A stretch of DNA of 64,000 nt from JBCBSK01 sp965250105 (GTDB lineage: Bacteria > Pseudomonadota > Alphaproteobacteria > Rhizobiales > Tepidamorphaceae). The stretch is from positions 496,001 through 560,000 of the forward strand of contig OZ252290.1 of NCBI GenBank assembly GCA_965250105.1. Direction: 5' to 3'. Made by a program: the position numbers and the translations under genes. Positions 53,017-62,100 of this stretch are shown here, one piece after another. The notes beneath the pieces were generated by a model that did no database searches, was not told the DNA's origin, and worked only from the letters and a program-made list of their open reading frames with translations. The stretch's first letter is position 1, and each line of letters begins with the position of its first letter.

Positions 53017-53802
53017 ATGGATGCCGCCACGGAAACGCCCCCGACCGCAACGCCCCACCCGGCCCTCAAGGTGGACGGCCTCGACTTTCACTACGGCAAG
53101 TCGCAGGCGTTGCACGACATCAATCTCGACTTCCACCGCCGCAAGGTGAAGGCGCTGATGGGGCCGTCGGGCTCGGGCAAGTCGACGCTGCTCAGGGTGT
53201 TCAACAAGATGTACGCGCTCTATGCCGAGCAGCGGGTCACCGGCAAGGTGCTGCTCGACGGCGAGGACGTGCTGTCGCACCGCTACGACGTCAACAAGCT
53301 GCGGCTCAGAATGGGCATGGTGTTCCAGAAGCCGACGCCGTTCCCGATGTCGATCTTCGACAATGTCGCCTTCGGCCCGCGCCGCCATCTCAGAATGTCG
53401 AAGGCGGATCTCGCCGAGCGCGTCGAATGGGCGCTGCGCAAGGCCGCCCTCTGGGACGAGGTGAAGGACAAGCTGAAGGAACCGGGAACGGCCCTTTCGG
53501 GCGGCCAGCAGCAGCGGCTCTGCATCGCCCGCACCGCGGCGCTGAAGCCCGAAGTGATGCTGCTCGACGAGCCGACCTCGGCCCTCGACCCGGTTTCGAC
53601 GCAGAAGGTCGAGGAACTGATCCGCGAGCTGCGCGACGATTTCACCATCGTGCTGGTGTCGCACAATGTGAACCAGTCGCGCCGCGTGGCCGACGAGACG
53701 GTGTTCATGCAGGATGGCCGCGTGGTCGAGGAAGGGCCGACCGAGGATCTGTTCTCGAACCCCAAGGACGACCGCACGCGGCACTTCATGCAGAGCTTCT
53801 GA
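53017..53802 (+). CDS. pstB: phosphate ABC transporter ATP-binding protein PstB
   Basis: A 261-residue ABC ATPase. Walker A GPSGSGKST (residues 49-57), Q-loop FQKPTPFPMSI, signature LSGGQQQRLCIAR, Walker B VMLLDEPTSALDP, and H-loop VSHN are all intact. The FQKP-x-PFPMSI Q-loop is characteristic of PstB. It is the last gene of pstSCAB; phoU, which commonly follows, is absent, and the leftward tldD gene begins its stop 35 bases later. Confidence 0.96.
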   Translation: MDAATETPPTATPHPALKVDGLDFHYGKSQALHDINLDFHRRKVKALMGPSGSGKSTLLRVFNKMYALYAEQRVTGKVLLDGEDVLSHRYDVNKLRLRMGMVFQKPTPFPMSIFDNVAFGPRRHLRMSKADLAERVEWALRKAALWDEVKDKLKEPGTALSGGQQQRLCIARTAALKPEVMLLDEPTSALDPVSTQKVEELIRELRDDFTIVLVSHNVNQSRRVADETVFMQDGRVVEEGPTEDLFSNPKDDRTRHFMQSF

Positions 53803-53837
53803 GCGCGCGCGGCCGCCCCTGGCCGCTGCGCCAGCTC

Positions 53838-55268
53838 TTAAGCCGCTTGCGTGCCGCCGACCGTCAGCGCATCGATCCGCAAGGTTGGCTGACCGACGCC
53901 GACCGGCACGCCCTGGCCGTTCTTGCCGCAGGTGCCGATCCCGGTATCGAGCGCCATGTCGTTGCCGACCATGCGCACCCGGGTCAGCGCGTCGGGGCCG
54001 TTGCCGATCAGCATCGCGCCCTTGACCGGCCGGCCGATGCGCCCCTTGTCGATCTCATAGGCTTCGGTGCACTGGAAGACGAACTTGCCGGAGGTGATGT
54101 CGACCTGGCCGCCGCCGAAGGACACCGCATAGAGCCCCTTATCGACCGAGGCGATGATCTCGTCGGGCGCGTGCTCGCCGTCTAGCATGTAGGTGTTGGT
54201 CATGCGCGGCATGGGGATATGGGCGTAGGACTGCCGCCGGCCATTGCCCGTCGAGGCCGTGCCCATCAGCCGCGCATTCTGGCGGTCCTGCATGTAGCCG
54301 ACCAGAATGCCGTCCTCGATCAGCACCGTGCGGCTGGTCGGCGTGCCCTCGTCGTCGATGGTCAGCGAGCCGCGCCGGCCGTCGATCGTGCCGTCATCGA
54401 CCACGGTGACGCCCTTCGACGCCACCCGCTCGCCCATCAGGCCGGCGAAGGCCGAGGTCTTCTTGCGGTTGAAATCGCCCTCGAGGCCGTGGCCGATCGC
54501 TTCATGCAGCAGGATGCCCGGCCAGCCGGCACCCAGTACCACGTCGAGTTCGCCCGCCGGCGCCGGCACCGCATCGAGATTGACGAGTGCCTGCCGCGTC
54601 GCCTCGTCGACGGCGGCCCGCCAGACATCGGGCGACAGCCAGGTCTCGTAGACATCGCGGCCGCCCATGCCGTGCGACCCGGATTCCTGGCGCTCGCCGT
54701 CACCGACCACGACCGAGACATTGACGCGGACCAGCGGGCGGACATCGAAGAAGCGCGCCCCGTCGGGCCGCAGGATCTCGACGATCTGCCGGTTGGCGGC
54801 GAGGCTGACGCTGACCTGGCGCACCTTGGGATCGCGCGCCCGGGCATAGGCATCGATCTCCTGCAACAGCGCAACCTTGTCGCCGAAGGCCGGGGCGGCT
54901 AGCGGATCGACATCGCCATAGAGCTTGCGGTTGGTGCGGGCCGGCCCTGCGTCCAGCACGCCGCGATCGCCGCGCCGTACCGCCGAGACCGCGTCGGCTG
55001 CCCGCTTGAGCGCCGCGACCGAGACTTCCGACGCATGGGCATAGCCCGCCGCCTCGCCGGCGATGGCGCGCATGCCGAAACCGTCGGAGGTGTCATAGGT
55101 CGCCTGTTTCAGCCGGCCATTGTCGAAAACCAGCATCTCGCTCGTGCGGTGCTCGACGAAGAGTTCGCCGTCATCGGCGCCGTCGGTGGCCCGCGCCAGT
55201 TCGGCGCGCGCGGCTTCGGCGGGAACGTCGTGCTGATCGAGAAGGCTCGTTTCCGGCAAGGCGGTCAT
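53838..55268 (-). CDS. tldD: metalloprotease TldD
   Basis: A 476-residue TldD, the zinc-containing subunit of the TldD/TldE protease (involved in processing of some peptides and degradation of CcdA). The zinc motif HEAIGHGLEGD (H-E-x-x-x-H) lies around residue 260. Other family features: GFGMRAI, GARFFDVRPLVRVNV, GEGDGERQES-like region and C-terminal GTCGKNGQGVPVGVGQPTLRI (cited in part). The ATG at 55268 is chosen; the extension upstream is arginine-rich. The IalB gene lies upstream on the same strand. The tldE partner (PmbA) is not in the window. Confidence 0.94.
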   Translation of the reverse strand: MTALPETSLLDQHDVPAEAARAELARATDGADDGELFVEHRTSEMLVFDNGRLKQATYDTSDGFGMRAIAGEAAGYAHASEVSVAALKRAADAVSAVRRGDRGVLDAGPARTNRKLYGDVDPLAAPAFGDKVALLQEIDAYARARDPKVRQVSVSLAANRQIVEILRPDGARFFDVRPLVRVNVSVVVGDGERQESGSHGMGGRDVYETWLSPDVWRAAVDEATRQALVNLDAVPAPAGELDVVLGAGWPGILLHEAIGHGLEGDFNRKKTSAFAGLMGERVASKGVTVVDDGTIDGRRGSLTIDDEGTPTSRTVLIEDGILVGYMQDRQNARLMGTASTGNGRRQSYAHIPMPRMTNTYMLDGEHAPDEIIASVDKGLYAVSFGGGQVDITSGKFVFQCTEAYEIDKGRIGRPVKGAMLIGNGPDALTRVRMVGNDMALDTGIGTCGKNGQGVPVGVGQPTLRIDALTVGGTQAA

Positions 55269-55404
55269 CGCGGGTCTCCGAAGTGTCCGGCCATCGCGAT
55301 TCGACGGCACCTGGCGCGATATATGGGGCCACCGGCCGACCATGCACAGTGCCCGGCGGGACCGAAGCCGGCTGAGTGGACGCGAACGGCGCGGCGGCAA
55401 CCGG

Positions 55405-55986
55405 TCACAAGCGGTTATAGCCGTCGGTGAACCCGGTCAGCGATACCGGAATGCCGATACCCTCCTCCGGCGTCTGGAAGATGATGAAGGTCGCGGTGTC
55501 GCCGGCCTGCAGCTTCGACAATTCCTCGTCCTGCAGATAGATCTCGGCGATGCAGCCTTCCGGCACGCAGCGCACGAAGGCGGCGCGGCCGACATCCTCG
55601 TCATCGACTCTCAGGCCGAGGCCGGCGGGCAGCAGGACGCCGAGAGGCGCGCGCACGCGCATGATGTGATCGGCATCGTCGGCGGTCTTCAGCACGACGA
55701 CGGTCAGGCCGACATTCTGGCGATTATCGGCGGTGACGCTCTGCACCAGCGCGCATTGTTCGGCGCTGGCGCCGGGCGGCTGATCACAGCGGATCTGCCA
55801 GTCGCCGACGGTGTCGCGCACGACGCCCTGCGCGACGGCCGGCGCGGTCTGGATGCCGATCAGCGCTAGAGCGGCGGCGAGCATGAGGGCGGTCAGCATG
55901 ACGGCGGCCAACGGGGCGCCGGCCGGGCCTGATCGAAGCGCCAGGGTTGTCGGGGAACGACGGGGGCTTGATGCCGGATATCGCAA
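55405..55986 (-). CDS. invasion associated locus B (IalB) family protein
   Basis: A 193-residue exported protein of the IalB family. A hydrophobic signal segment (LAAVMLTALMLAAALALIGIQ) is followed by TAPAVAQG. The mature domain has two conserved Cys pairs (RCDQPPGASAEQCAL and VRCVPEGCIAE) and LGVLLPAGLGLRVDDED, as in the family. Periplasmic or outer-membrane association is likely; in Bartonella IalB is linked to erythrocyte invasion, but the family is common in non-pathogens. The start is uncertain: TTG at 55986 has GAGGAG six bases upstream; an ATG at 56028 gives a longer arginine-rich N-terminus. Confidence 0.82.
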   Translation of the reverse strand: MRYPASSPRRSPTTLALRSGPAGAPLAAVMLTALMLAAALALIGIQTAPAVAQGVVRDTVGDWQIRCDQPPGASAEQCALVQSVTADNRQNVGLTVVVLKTADDADHIMRVRAPLGVLLPAGLGLRVDDEDVGRAAFVRCVPEGCIAEIYLQDEELSKLQAGDTATFIIFQTPEEGIGIPVSLTGFTDGYNRL

Positions 55987-56349
55987 ATCGGTCTCCTCGT
56001 CTTCGGAAGGCCGCCCGCGCGGACGCATGCGCGGATCGAGGTGGAGGCGAGCGGTAGCAGACGCGACCGGACTGTCAACCGCCGATCTCGGGCCCCGCCC
56101 CCCATTGTCCGGGTCGATCGGGACCCGGTCCGCGACTGACCCTTGGTCGATCCACGACACGGGCGGCGGAACCAAGAGCGCCCATATGCCGCAAGCGCCC
56201 ACGCGGAATGTCATTGCCGAGCGCGGCAAAAATGTGGTTGCTACGTATAGAAAGATTCCGGATAAGGCGTTCCGGAAGTCGAAATGAACCGGATCGGGGG
56301 ACACACCGCAGGCTTGCGGAAACGCCCGGTCGTTTTGCGAGGTTGGTAT
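55987..56349. other. 363-base intergenic region before coxB
   Basis: Between the divergent IalB and coxB genes. The left part could encode a few more residues of IalB if the ATG at 56028 is used. An inverted repeat TTGCCG-AGCG-CGGCAA at 56214-56229 followed by an A-run lies in the centre. TATAGA at 56246 could be a -10 element for coxB, but no convincing -35 is paired with it. No other gene seen. Confidence 0.5.
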
Positions 56350-57282
56350 ATGATGTCGAAAGTGCGGCTCGGTCTCGGTATCGCGGGCGCCATGGCGGCC
56401 ATCACGATGGTTGCCGCCCTGGGTCTTGCAGGGGCCGCCCAGGCCGCCCAGCCGGTCGACTGGCAGATCAACCTGCAGCCCGCCGCCTCGCCGGTGATGG
56501 AAGGCATTCACGCTTTCCACAATTTCGTTCTCGTGATCATCACCGTGATCACGCTCTTCGTCCTGGCGCTGTTGATCTATTGCGCCGTGAAGTTCAATTC
56601 GAAATCCAATCCCACCCCGTCCAAGACCTCGCACAACACCATGCTCGAAGTCGTTTGGACGGTGGTGCCGGTGATCATCCTGGTGATCATCGCCATCCCC
56701 TCCTTCCGCCTGCTCTATTTCGAGCAGACGATCCCGGAAGCCGACATGACGGTGAAGGTCACCGGCTATCAGTGGTATTGGGGCTATGAATATCCTGACC
56801 ACGAGAACATCGACTTCCTGCAGTTCATGCTGCGCGACGACGAACTCCAGGAAGGCCAGCCGCGACTGCTGGCGGTGGACAACGACATGGTCGTGCCGGT
56901 CGGCGCCACGGTGCGGATGATCGTGACCGCCGCCGACGTGCTGCACAACTGGGCGATGCCCGCCTTCGGCGTGAAGATGGACGCCGTGCCGGGCCGGCTC
57001 AACGAGACCTGGTTCCGCGCCGACCGCGAGGGCATCTATTACGGCCAGTGCTCGGAACTGTGCGGCAAGGACCACGCCTTCATGCCGATCGCGGTGCGAG
57101 TCGTCTCCGAGGCCGATTTCGAGACCTGGGTGAACCAGCAGATCGCCGCCAAGACGGGCGAGACGCCGGAACAGGTCGCCGAACGCCGCGCGCTCGACGC
57201 CGCGCCGGAGCCGGCCCAGGACAATGCCCGCGCGCCGCGCGCCACGGGCGACGATCTCGCCGCCCTGACCGCCGCCCGCTGA
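56350..57282 (+). CDS. coxB: cytochrome c oxidase subunit II
   Basis: A 310-residue subunit II. An N-terminal signal (SKVRLGLGIAGAMAAITMVAAL... to AQA, ending near residue 34) is followed by two membrane helices (about 60-85 and 105-125). The CuA domain ends with CSELCGKDHAFM, containing both cysteines and the histidine, and the aromatic electron-entry patch YQWYWGYEYP is present. The C-terminal 40 residues are a charged, alanine-rich tail. The ATG at 56350 has GAGG upstream. It is the first gene of the aa3 oxidase locus; coxA starts 38 bases later. Confidence 0.95.
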   Translation: MMSKVRLGLGIAGAMAAITMVAALGLAGAAQAAQPVDWQINLQPAASPVMEGIHAFHNFVLVIITVITLFVLALLIYCAVKFNSKSNPTPSKTSHNTMLEVVWTVVPVIILVIIAIPSFRLLYFEQTIPEADMTVKVTGYQWYWGYEYPDHENIDFLQFMLRDDELQEGQPRLLAVDNDMVVPVGATVRMIVTAADVLHNWAMPAFGVKMDAVPGRLNETWFRADREGIYYGQCSELCGKDHAFMPIAVRVVSEADFETWVNQQIAAKTGETPEQVAERRALDAAPEPAQDNARAPRATGDDLAALTAAR

Positions 57283-57319
57283 GCCGCCACCGGCATTTCA
57301 AGAAGAGGACACCTCCATC

Positions 57320-58915
57320 ATGGCTTATGCCGCAGCCCATGACGATCATGACGTGCCGACCGGCTGGAAACGCTGGGTCTATTCGACCAACCACAAAGAC
57401 ATCGGCACGATGTATCTCATCTTCGCGATCATCGCGGGGTTGATCGGGGGCTTCCTGTCGATGGGCATCCGGCTCGAACTGGCCGAGCCCGGCATGCAGT
57501 ATTTCGCCGATGGCCAGGGCTACAATGTCTGGGTCACCGCCCATGGCCTGATCATGGTCTTCTTCGTGGTCATGCCGGCGCTGATCGGCGGTTTCGGCAA
57601 CTGGTTCGTGCCGCTGATGATCGGGGCGCCGGACATGGCGTTCCCGCGCATGAACAACATCTCCTTCTGGCTCCTGCCGCCGGCCTTCATCCTGCTCGTC
57701 ATGTCGATGTTCGTCGAAGGCGCGCCGGGCTCGAGCGGCTTCGGCGGTGGCTGGACGATCTATCCGCCGCTGTCGACGATCGGCCATCCCGGCCCGGCCA
57801 TGGATCTCGCCATCCTGTCGCTGCACATCGCCGGCGCCTCGTCGATCCTCGGCGCGATCAACTTCATCACCACGATCTTCAACATGCGCGCGCCGGGCAT
57901 GACGCTGCACAAGATGCCGCTCTTCGCCTGGTCGATGCTGATCACCGCCTTCCTGCTGCTGCTGTCGCTGCCGGTCCTGGCGGGCGCCATCACCATGCTG
58001 CTGACGGACCGCAATTTCGGCACCACCTTCTTCGATCCGGCCGGCGGCGGCGACCCGATCCTGTTCCAGCATCTGTTCTGGTTCTTCGGCCACCCCGAGG
58101 TCTACATCATGATCCTGCCGGCCTTCGGGATCGTGTCGCACATCATCGCGACCTTCGCGCGGAAACCGATCTTCGGCTATCTCGGCATGGCCTATGCCAT
58201 GGTGGCGATCGGCGCGGTCGGCTTCATCGTCTGGGCCCACCATATGTATACGGCGGGCCTGTCGACCTCGACGCAGGCCTATTTCGTGTTCGCCACCATG
58301 GTGATCGCGGTGCCGACGGGCGTGAAGATCTTCTCCTGGATCGCCACCATGTGGGGCGGCGCCATCGAGTTCCGCACCCCGATGCTGTGGGCGATCGGCT
58401 TCATCTTCCTGTTCACCGTCGGCGGGGTGACGGGCGTCGTGCTCGCCAATGCCGGCATCGACCGCTCGCTGCACGACACCTATTACGTCGTGGCGCACTT
58501 CCACTACGTGCTGTCGCTCGGCGCGGTGTTCGGGATCTTCGCGGCCTGGTACTACTGGTTCCCGAAGATGTTCGGCTACATGTATTCCGAGTTCATCGGC
58601 AAGCTGCACTTCTGGGTGACCTTCATCAGCGTGAACATCCTGTTCTTCCCGCAGCATTTCCTCGGCCTGGCCGGCATGCCGCGACGCTATGTCGACTATC
58701 CGGATGCCTTCGCGCAGTGGAACGCGGTGTCGAGCTTCGGCTCCTATCTGTCCGCCTTCGCCGTGCTGATCTTCCTTTATGGCGTTGCCGAGGCGTTCAT
58801 CCGCAAGCGGGCGGCCGCCGGCAATCCGTGGGGTGAAGGCGCAACGACGCTGGAATGGACGCTGCCCTCGCCGCCGCCCTTCCACCAGTTCGAGACCCTG
58901 CCGCGGATCAAGTAA
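57320..58915 (+). CDS. coxA: cytochrome c oxidase subunit I
   Basis: A 531-residue heme-copper oxidase catalytic subunit with twelve membrane helices. It begins with WVYSTNHKDIGTMYL; CuB ligands appear in FWFFGHPEVYIMILPAFG and in WAHHMYTAG (the double His), and the heme a and a3 His pair in VVAHFHYVLSLG. The K- and D-pathway features are consistent with A-type oxidase. It follows coxB and precedes ctaB. A strong hairpin without a T-run lies just after its stop. A long opposite-strand frame is a shadow. Confidence 0.97.
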   Translation: MAYAAAHDDHDVPTGWKRWVYSTNHKDIGTMYLIFAIIAGLIGGFLSMGIRLELAEPGMQYFADGQGYNVWVTAHGLIMVFFVVMPALIGGFGNWFVPLMIGAPDMAFPRMNNISFWLLPPAFILLVMSMFVEGAPGSSGFGGGWTIYPPLSTIGHPGPAMDLAILSLHIAGASSILGAINFITTIFNMRAPGMTLHKMPLFAWSMLITAFLLLLSLPVLAGAITMLLTDRNFGTTFFDPAGGGDPILFQHLFWFFGHPEVYIMILPAFGIVSHIIATFARKPIFGYLGMAYAMVAIGAVGFIVWAHHMYTAGLSTSTQAYFVFATMVIAVPTGVKIFSWIATMWGGAIEFRTPMLWAIGFIFLFTVGGVTGVVLANAGIDRSLHDTYYVVAHFHYVLSLGAVFGIFAAWYYWFPKMFGYMYSEFIGKLHFWVTFISVNILFFPQHFLGLAGMPRRYVDYPDAFAQWNAVSSFGSYLSAFAVLIFLYGVAEAFIRKRAAAGNPWGEGATTLEWTLPSPPPFHQFETLPRIK

Positions 58916-58927
58916 GCCGCGGCTCCC

Positions 58928-58955
58928 CTCCCCGGCAGGCCCTCCTGCCGGGGAG
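58928..58955 (+). other. stable hairpin after coxA
   Basis: CTCCCCGGCAGG and CCTGCCGGGGAG form a perfect 12-base-pair stem around CCCT, 13 bases after the coxA stop. No T-run follows, so it probably protects the coxBA mRNA from 3' decay or reduces read-through to the assembly genes. Confidence 0.6.
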
Positions 58956-59149
58956 CGCTGGACCCGACGGTCCGGCACGACGCCCCGGATGGCGGGGCCT
59001 TCGCCCGTTTCGCCATGCGCGCCCGCCGCGCCGCGCATGGCCAAGTCGGCGAGACCATCGACGACCCCGGCAGACGCGGCGACCGCAGATGCCGCGACCG
59101 CAGGATTGAACGCTGGACTTAACGCCAGACCGAACGACAGGACGCTTAA

Positions 59150-60148
59150 GTGTCATCAACCGACGGCGCACTTCCCTCCCGCCAGGCCATGGCGCCCCAG
59201 GCCCTCGCCGGCGAACCGCGCATCGGCGCGGCGGAAGCCTCCGTGCGCGATTACGTGCAGCTTCTGAAGCCGCGCGTGATGAGCCTCGTCATCTTCACCG
59301 CGATCGTCGGCATGGCGCTGGCGCCGGGCGGCATCCATCCGGTGATCGGCGCGGCGGCGATCCTGTTCATCGCCATCGGGGCGGGCGCCTCGGGCGCGCT
59401 GAACATGTGGTATGACGCCGATATCGACAAGATCATGACGCGCACCCGCGCGCGTCCCGTGGCGCGCGGCGCGATCCTGCCGGAAGAGGCCTTCACCTTC
59501 GGGCTGACGCTGTCGATCGGATCGGTTCTGGCGCTCGGCCTGTTCACCAACTGGCTGGCCGCCGGACTGCTCGCCTTCACCATCTTTTTCTATGCCGTCA
59601 TCTACACGATGTGGCTGAAGCGCCGCACGCCGCAGAACATCGTCATCGGCGGCGCCGCCGGCGCCTTCCCGCCGATGATCGCCTGGGCGGCGGTGACCGG
59701 CACGGTGTCGCTTGAAAGCGTCGTCCTGTTCCTGATCATCTTCTTCTGGACGCCGCCGCATTTCTGGGCGCTGTCGCTCTACAAGGCGGGCGATTACGCC
59801 AAGGCCGGCGTGCCGATGCTGCCGGTCGTCGCCGGCGACCGGCACACGCGCTGGCAGATCCTGATCTATTCGCTGATCCTGGTGCCGCTCGGCGTTCTGC
59901 CGGCGCTGATCGGTCTCGCCGGCTGGGTCTATCTGACGACCTCGGTCGTGCTCGGCGCGGGCTGGATGGTTCTGGCGCTCAGGCTGATGCGCGCGCCCGA
60001 CGCCGACCGCGATGTGATCGCCAAACAGTTCTTCGGCTATTCGATCCTTTATCTTTTCGCGCTGTTCGCGGCCCTTCTGGCCGAAGCGATGATCGGCATC
60101 ACGCGCCTGCCCTCGCTCGTGCCAACCATCGTTCCGGGGATCGTGTAA
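59150..60148 (+). CDS. ctaB: protoheme IX farnesyltransferase
   Basis: A 332-residue UbiA-family membrane enzyme that makes heme O from protoheme and farnesyl diphosphate, the first step toward heme A. Motif ALNMWYDADIDKIMTRTRARP (cited by its ends, around residue 83) and YTMWLKRRTPQNIVIGGAAGAFPP (in part) are typical. It has seven to nine membrane segments. The start is GTG 59150, with AGGA seven bases before; an ATG at 59189 is less supported as it would remove the common N-terminal extension. It lies 234 bases after coxA with the hairpin between. Confidence 0.94.
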   Translation: MSSTDGALPSRQAMAPQALAGEPRIGAAEASVRDYVQLLKPRVMSLVIFTAIVGMALAPGGIHPVIGAAAILFIAIGAGASGALNMWYDADIDKIMTRTRARPVARGAILPEEAFTFGLTLSIGSVLALGLFTNWLAAGLLAFTIFFYAVIYTMWLKRRTPQNIVIGGAAGAFPPMIAWAAVTGTVSLESVVLFLIIFFWTPPHFWALSLYKAGDYAKAGVPMLPVVAGDRHTRWQILIYSLILVPLGVLPALIGLAGWVYLTTSVVLGAGWMVLALRLMRAPDADRDVIAKQFFGYSILYLFALFAALLAEAMIGITRLPSLVPTIVPGIV

Positions 60149-60154
60149 CTGGCC

Positions 60155-60343
60155 ATGACCGACCGCACCGACATCGATGACACCGAGACGCCGGACGCGG
60201 TGGAGCTGTCGGACGCCGAGCTCATCAAGCGCCGCCGCAAGCGGTCGATCGTGCTCGCGCTGACCCTCGCCGCGATGGTGGTGATGTTCTATGTTCTAAC
60301 CTTGGTGAAGCTTGGCCCGCGCGTCTTCGACCGCCCCCTATGA
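60155..60343 (+). CDS. small CoxF-like protein
   Basis: A 62-residue protein with an acidic N-terminus (TDIDDTETPDAVELSDAEL), a basic patch (IKRRRKRS) and one membrane helix (IVLALTLAAMVVMFYVLTLV), ending KLGPRVFDRPL. Position between ctaB and ctaG matches the small gene often called coxF in alphaproteobacterial cox operons. Its role is not established; it may assist oxidase assembly. It starts six bases after the ctaB stop. Confidence 0.8.
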   Translation: MTDRTDIDDTETPDAVELSDAELIKRRRKRSIVLALTLAAMVVMFYVLTLVKLGPRVFDRPL

Positions 60344-60395
60344 TGGCGGCATGACGCGGGACGGCGCCCGCGCCGCAACGCAAGAGAGGAAACCG

Positions 60396-61004
60396 GTGGA
60401 CACGCCTTCGGACGACCAAACCGCGACGGCCCCGCGCCAGCGCAGCGACCTCCGGGTCGCGCTCACCTGTGTCGGCTTCGTCGCCTTCATGACCGGCATG
60501 AGCTTCGCCGCCGTGCCGCTCTACGATCTGTTCTGCCGCGTCACTGGCTTCGGCGGCACGACACAGCAGTCCGAACTGGCCTCGACGACCATCATCGATC
60601 GCGAGATCAAGGTCCGCTTCGACGCCAATGTGGCGCAGAGCCTTCCCTGGGAGTTCCACGCCGAACAGGTCGAGGTGGAGATGCTTGTCGGCGAGAACCG
60701 GCTCGGCTTCTACACCGCCGAAAACCTGGCCGGCCAGGCGACCATCGGCACCGCGACCTTCAACGTGACGCCGGCCAAGGCGGGACAGTATTTCGTCAAG
60801 ACGGCCTGCTTCTGCTTCACCGAACAGACGCTGCAGCCGGGCGAGCAGGTCGAGATGCCCGTCGCCTATTTCATCGATCCGCGCATCGCCGACGATCCCG
60901 AAATGGCCGACGTGCACACGATCACATTGTCCTACACCTTCTTCCCGGTTAGACAGGACGACGACACGCTGGCCGCGCTCGACAGCGCCGCGCCGGCCAA
61001 CTGA
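60396..61004 (+). CDS. ctaG: cytochrome c oxidase assembly protein CtaG (Cox11)
   Basis: A 202-residue Cox11/CtaG protein that delivers copper to the CuB site of subunit I. After a short cytoplasmic N-terminus there is one membrane helix (VALTCVGFVAFMTGMSFAAV), then PLYDLFCRVTGFGG, and the copper-binding CFCF motif in KTACFCFTEQTLQPGE. The start is placed at GTG 60396 with AGAGAGGA five bases upstream; an ATG at 60351 adds fifteen residues. It follows the CoxF-like gene. Confidence 0.92.
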   Translation: MDTPSDDQTATAPRQRSDLRVALTCVGFVAFMTGMSFAAVPLYDLFCRVTGFGGTTQQSELASTTIIDREIKVRFDANVAQSLPWEFHAEQVEVEMLVGENRLGFYTAENLAGQATIGTATFNVTPAKAGQYFVKTACFCFTEQTLQPGEQVEMPVAYFIDPRIADDPEMADVHTITLSYTFFPVRQDDDTLAALDSAAPAN

Positions 61005-61087
61005 CGCCAAACCGAACCGACAACGGGCGTCCGTCCCCGGGGTTGGGACCGGCGCCTTCGCGATGGACGACACGACGGGGAACATAG

Positions 61088-61918
61088 ATGGCCGACGCCC
61101 ACGCCAAGAATCATGACTATCATCTGGTCGATCCGAGCCCATGGCCGATCATCGGCTCGATATCCGCCTTCGTGATGGCGATCGGCGTGGTGTTCTGGAT
61201 GCACGAGTCGATCGGCCCGTGGATCATGATCGTCGGCCTGCTCGGCATCTTCTACACCATGATCGGCTGGTGGCGCGACGTGGTGCGCGAAAGCCGCACC
61301 GGCTACCACACGCCGGTCGTCCAGCTTCACCTGCGCTATGGCATGATCCTGTTCATCGCGTCGGAGGTGATGTTCTTCGTCGCCTGGTTCTGGGCCTATT
61401 TCGACCCCGCGCTGTTCCCCGATTCGGCCGTCCAGGCGCAGCGCACCGAGGTTCTCGGCGGCACCTGGCCGCCCGAAGGCATCACGACCTTCGACCCCTG
61501 GCATCTGCCGCTTCTCAACACGCTGGTCCTGCTCGCCTCCGGCACGACGGTGACCTGGGCGCACCACGCCCTGCTCGAGGACGATCAGGAAGGCCTGAAA
61601 TGGGGCCTGATCTCTACCGTGGTGCTCGGCTTCTGCTTCACGCTCCTGCAGATCTACGAATACACCCACGCGAAGTTCACCTTCTCCGACCACATCTACG
61701 GCTCGACCTTCTTCATGGCGACCGGCTTCCACGGCGCCCATGTGATCATCGGCACGATCTTCCTGGCCGTCTGCCTGGGCCGTGCCTATGCGGGGCATTT
61801 CACCAAGGAGAAGCATTTCGGCTTCGAGGCCGCCGCCTGGTACTGGCACTTCGTCGATGTGGTGTGGCTGTTCCTGTTTGCCGCCATCTATGTGTGGGGC
61901 GCCGGCCCGGCTCACTGA
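61088..61918 (+). CDS. coxC: cytochrome c oxidase subunit III
   Basis: A 276-residue subunit III with seven membrane helices. Family features: HDYHLVDPSPWPIIGSISAF at the N-terminus, RYGMILFIASEVMFFVAWFWAYF (in part) with the conserved glutamate, and FHGAHVIIGTIFLAVCLGRAYAGHF plus AAAWYWHFVDVVWLFLF at the C-terminus. It follows ctaG after 83 bases. Confidence 0.96.
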   Translation: MADAHAKNHDYHLVDPSPWPIIGSISAFVMAIGVVFWMHESIGPWIMIVGLLGIFYTMIGWWRDVVRESRTGYHTPVVQLHLRYGMILFIASEVMFFVAWFWAYFDPALFPDSAVQAQRTEVLGGTWPPEGITTFDPWHLPLLNTLVLLASGTTVTWAHHALLEDDQEGLKWGLISTVVLGFCFTLLQIYEYTHAKFTFSDHIYGSTFFMATGFHGAHVIIGTIFLAVCLGRAYAGHFTKEKHFGFEAAAWYWHFVDVVWLFLFAAIYVWGAGPAH

Positions 61919-62100
61919 TCGGCCGGACCAGCGGCCAACCAGGCAGCAAGCCGGCCCGATCATCGACCGACCGGCCGCAGTCGGCATCCCGCCGGCCGCG
62001 GCCGTCATCGACCAGGATCCCGCGGAGGCAACACCGCGTTCAGGGCGGGATCCCCGAGAATAACGCCTCCGGTTACACGGGTCGCAAGGGACTAACGGCC

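Noticed and set aside
55405..57075. The full 556-codon minus-strand frame as one IalB fusion protein
   Set aside because: Only the last 190 or so residues have the signal peptide and IalB domain; the upstream part is antisense to coxB and has no domain.
57080..59044. A 654-codon minus-strand frame opposite coxA
   Set aside because: coxA is unmistakable; the translation is a charged string with no membrane or domain features.
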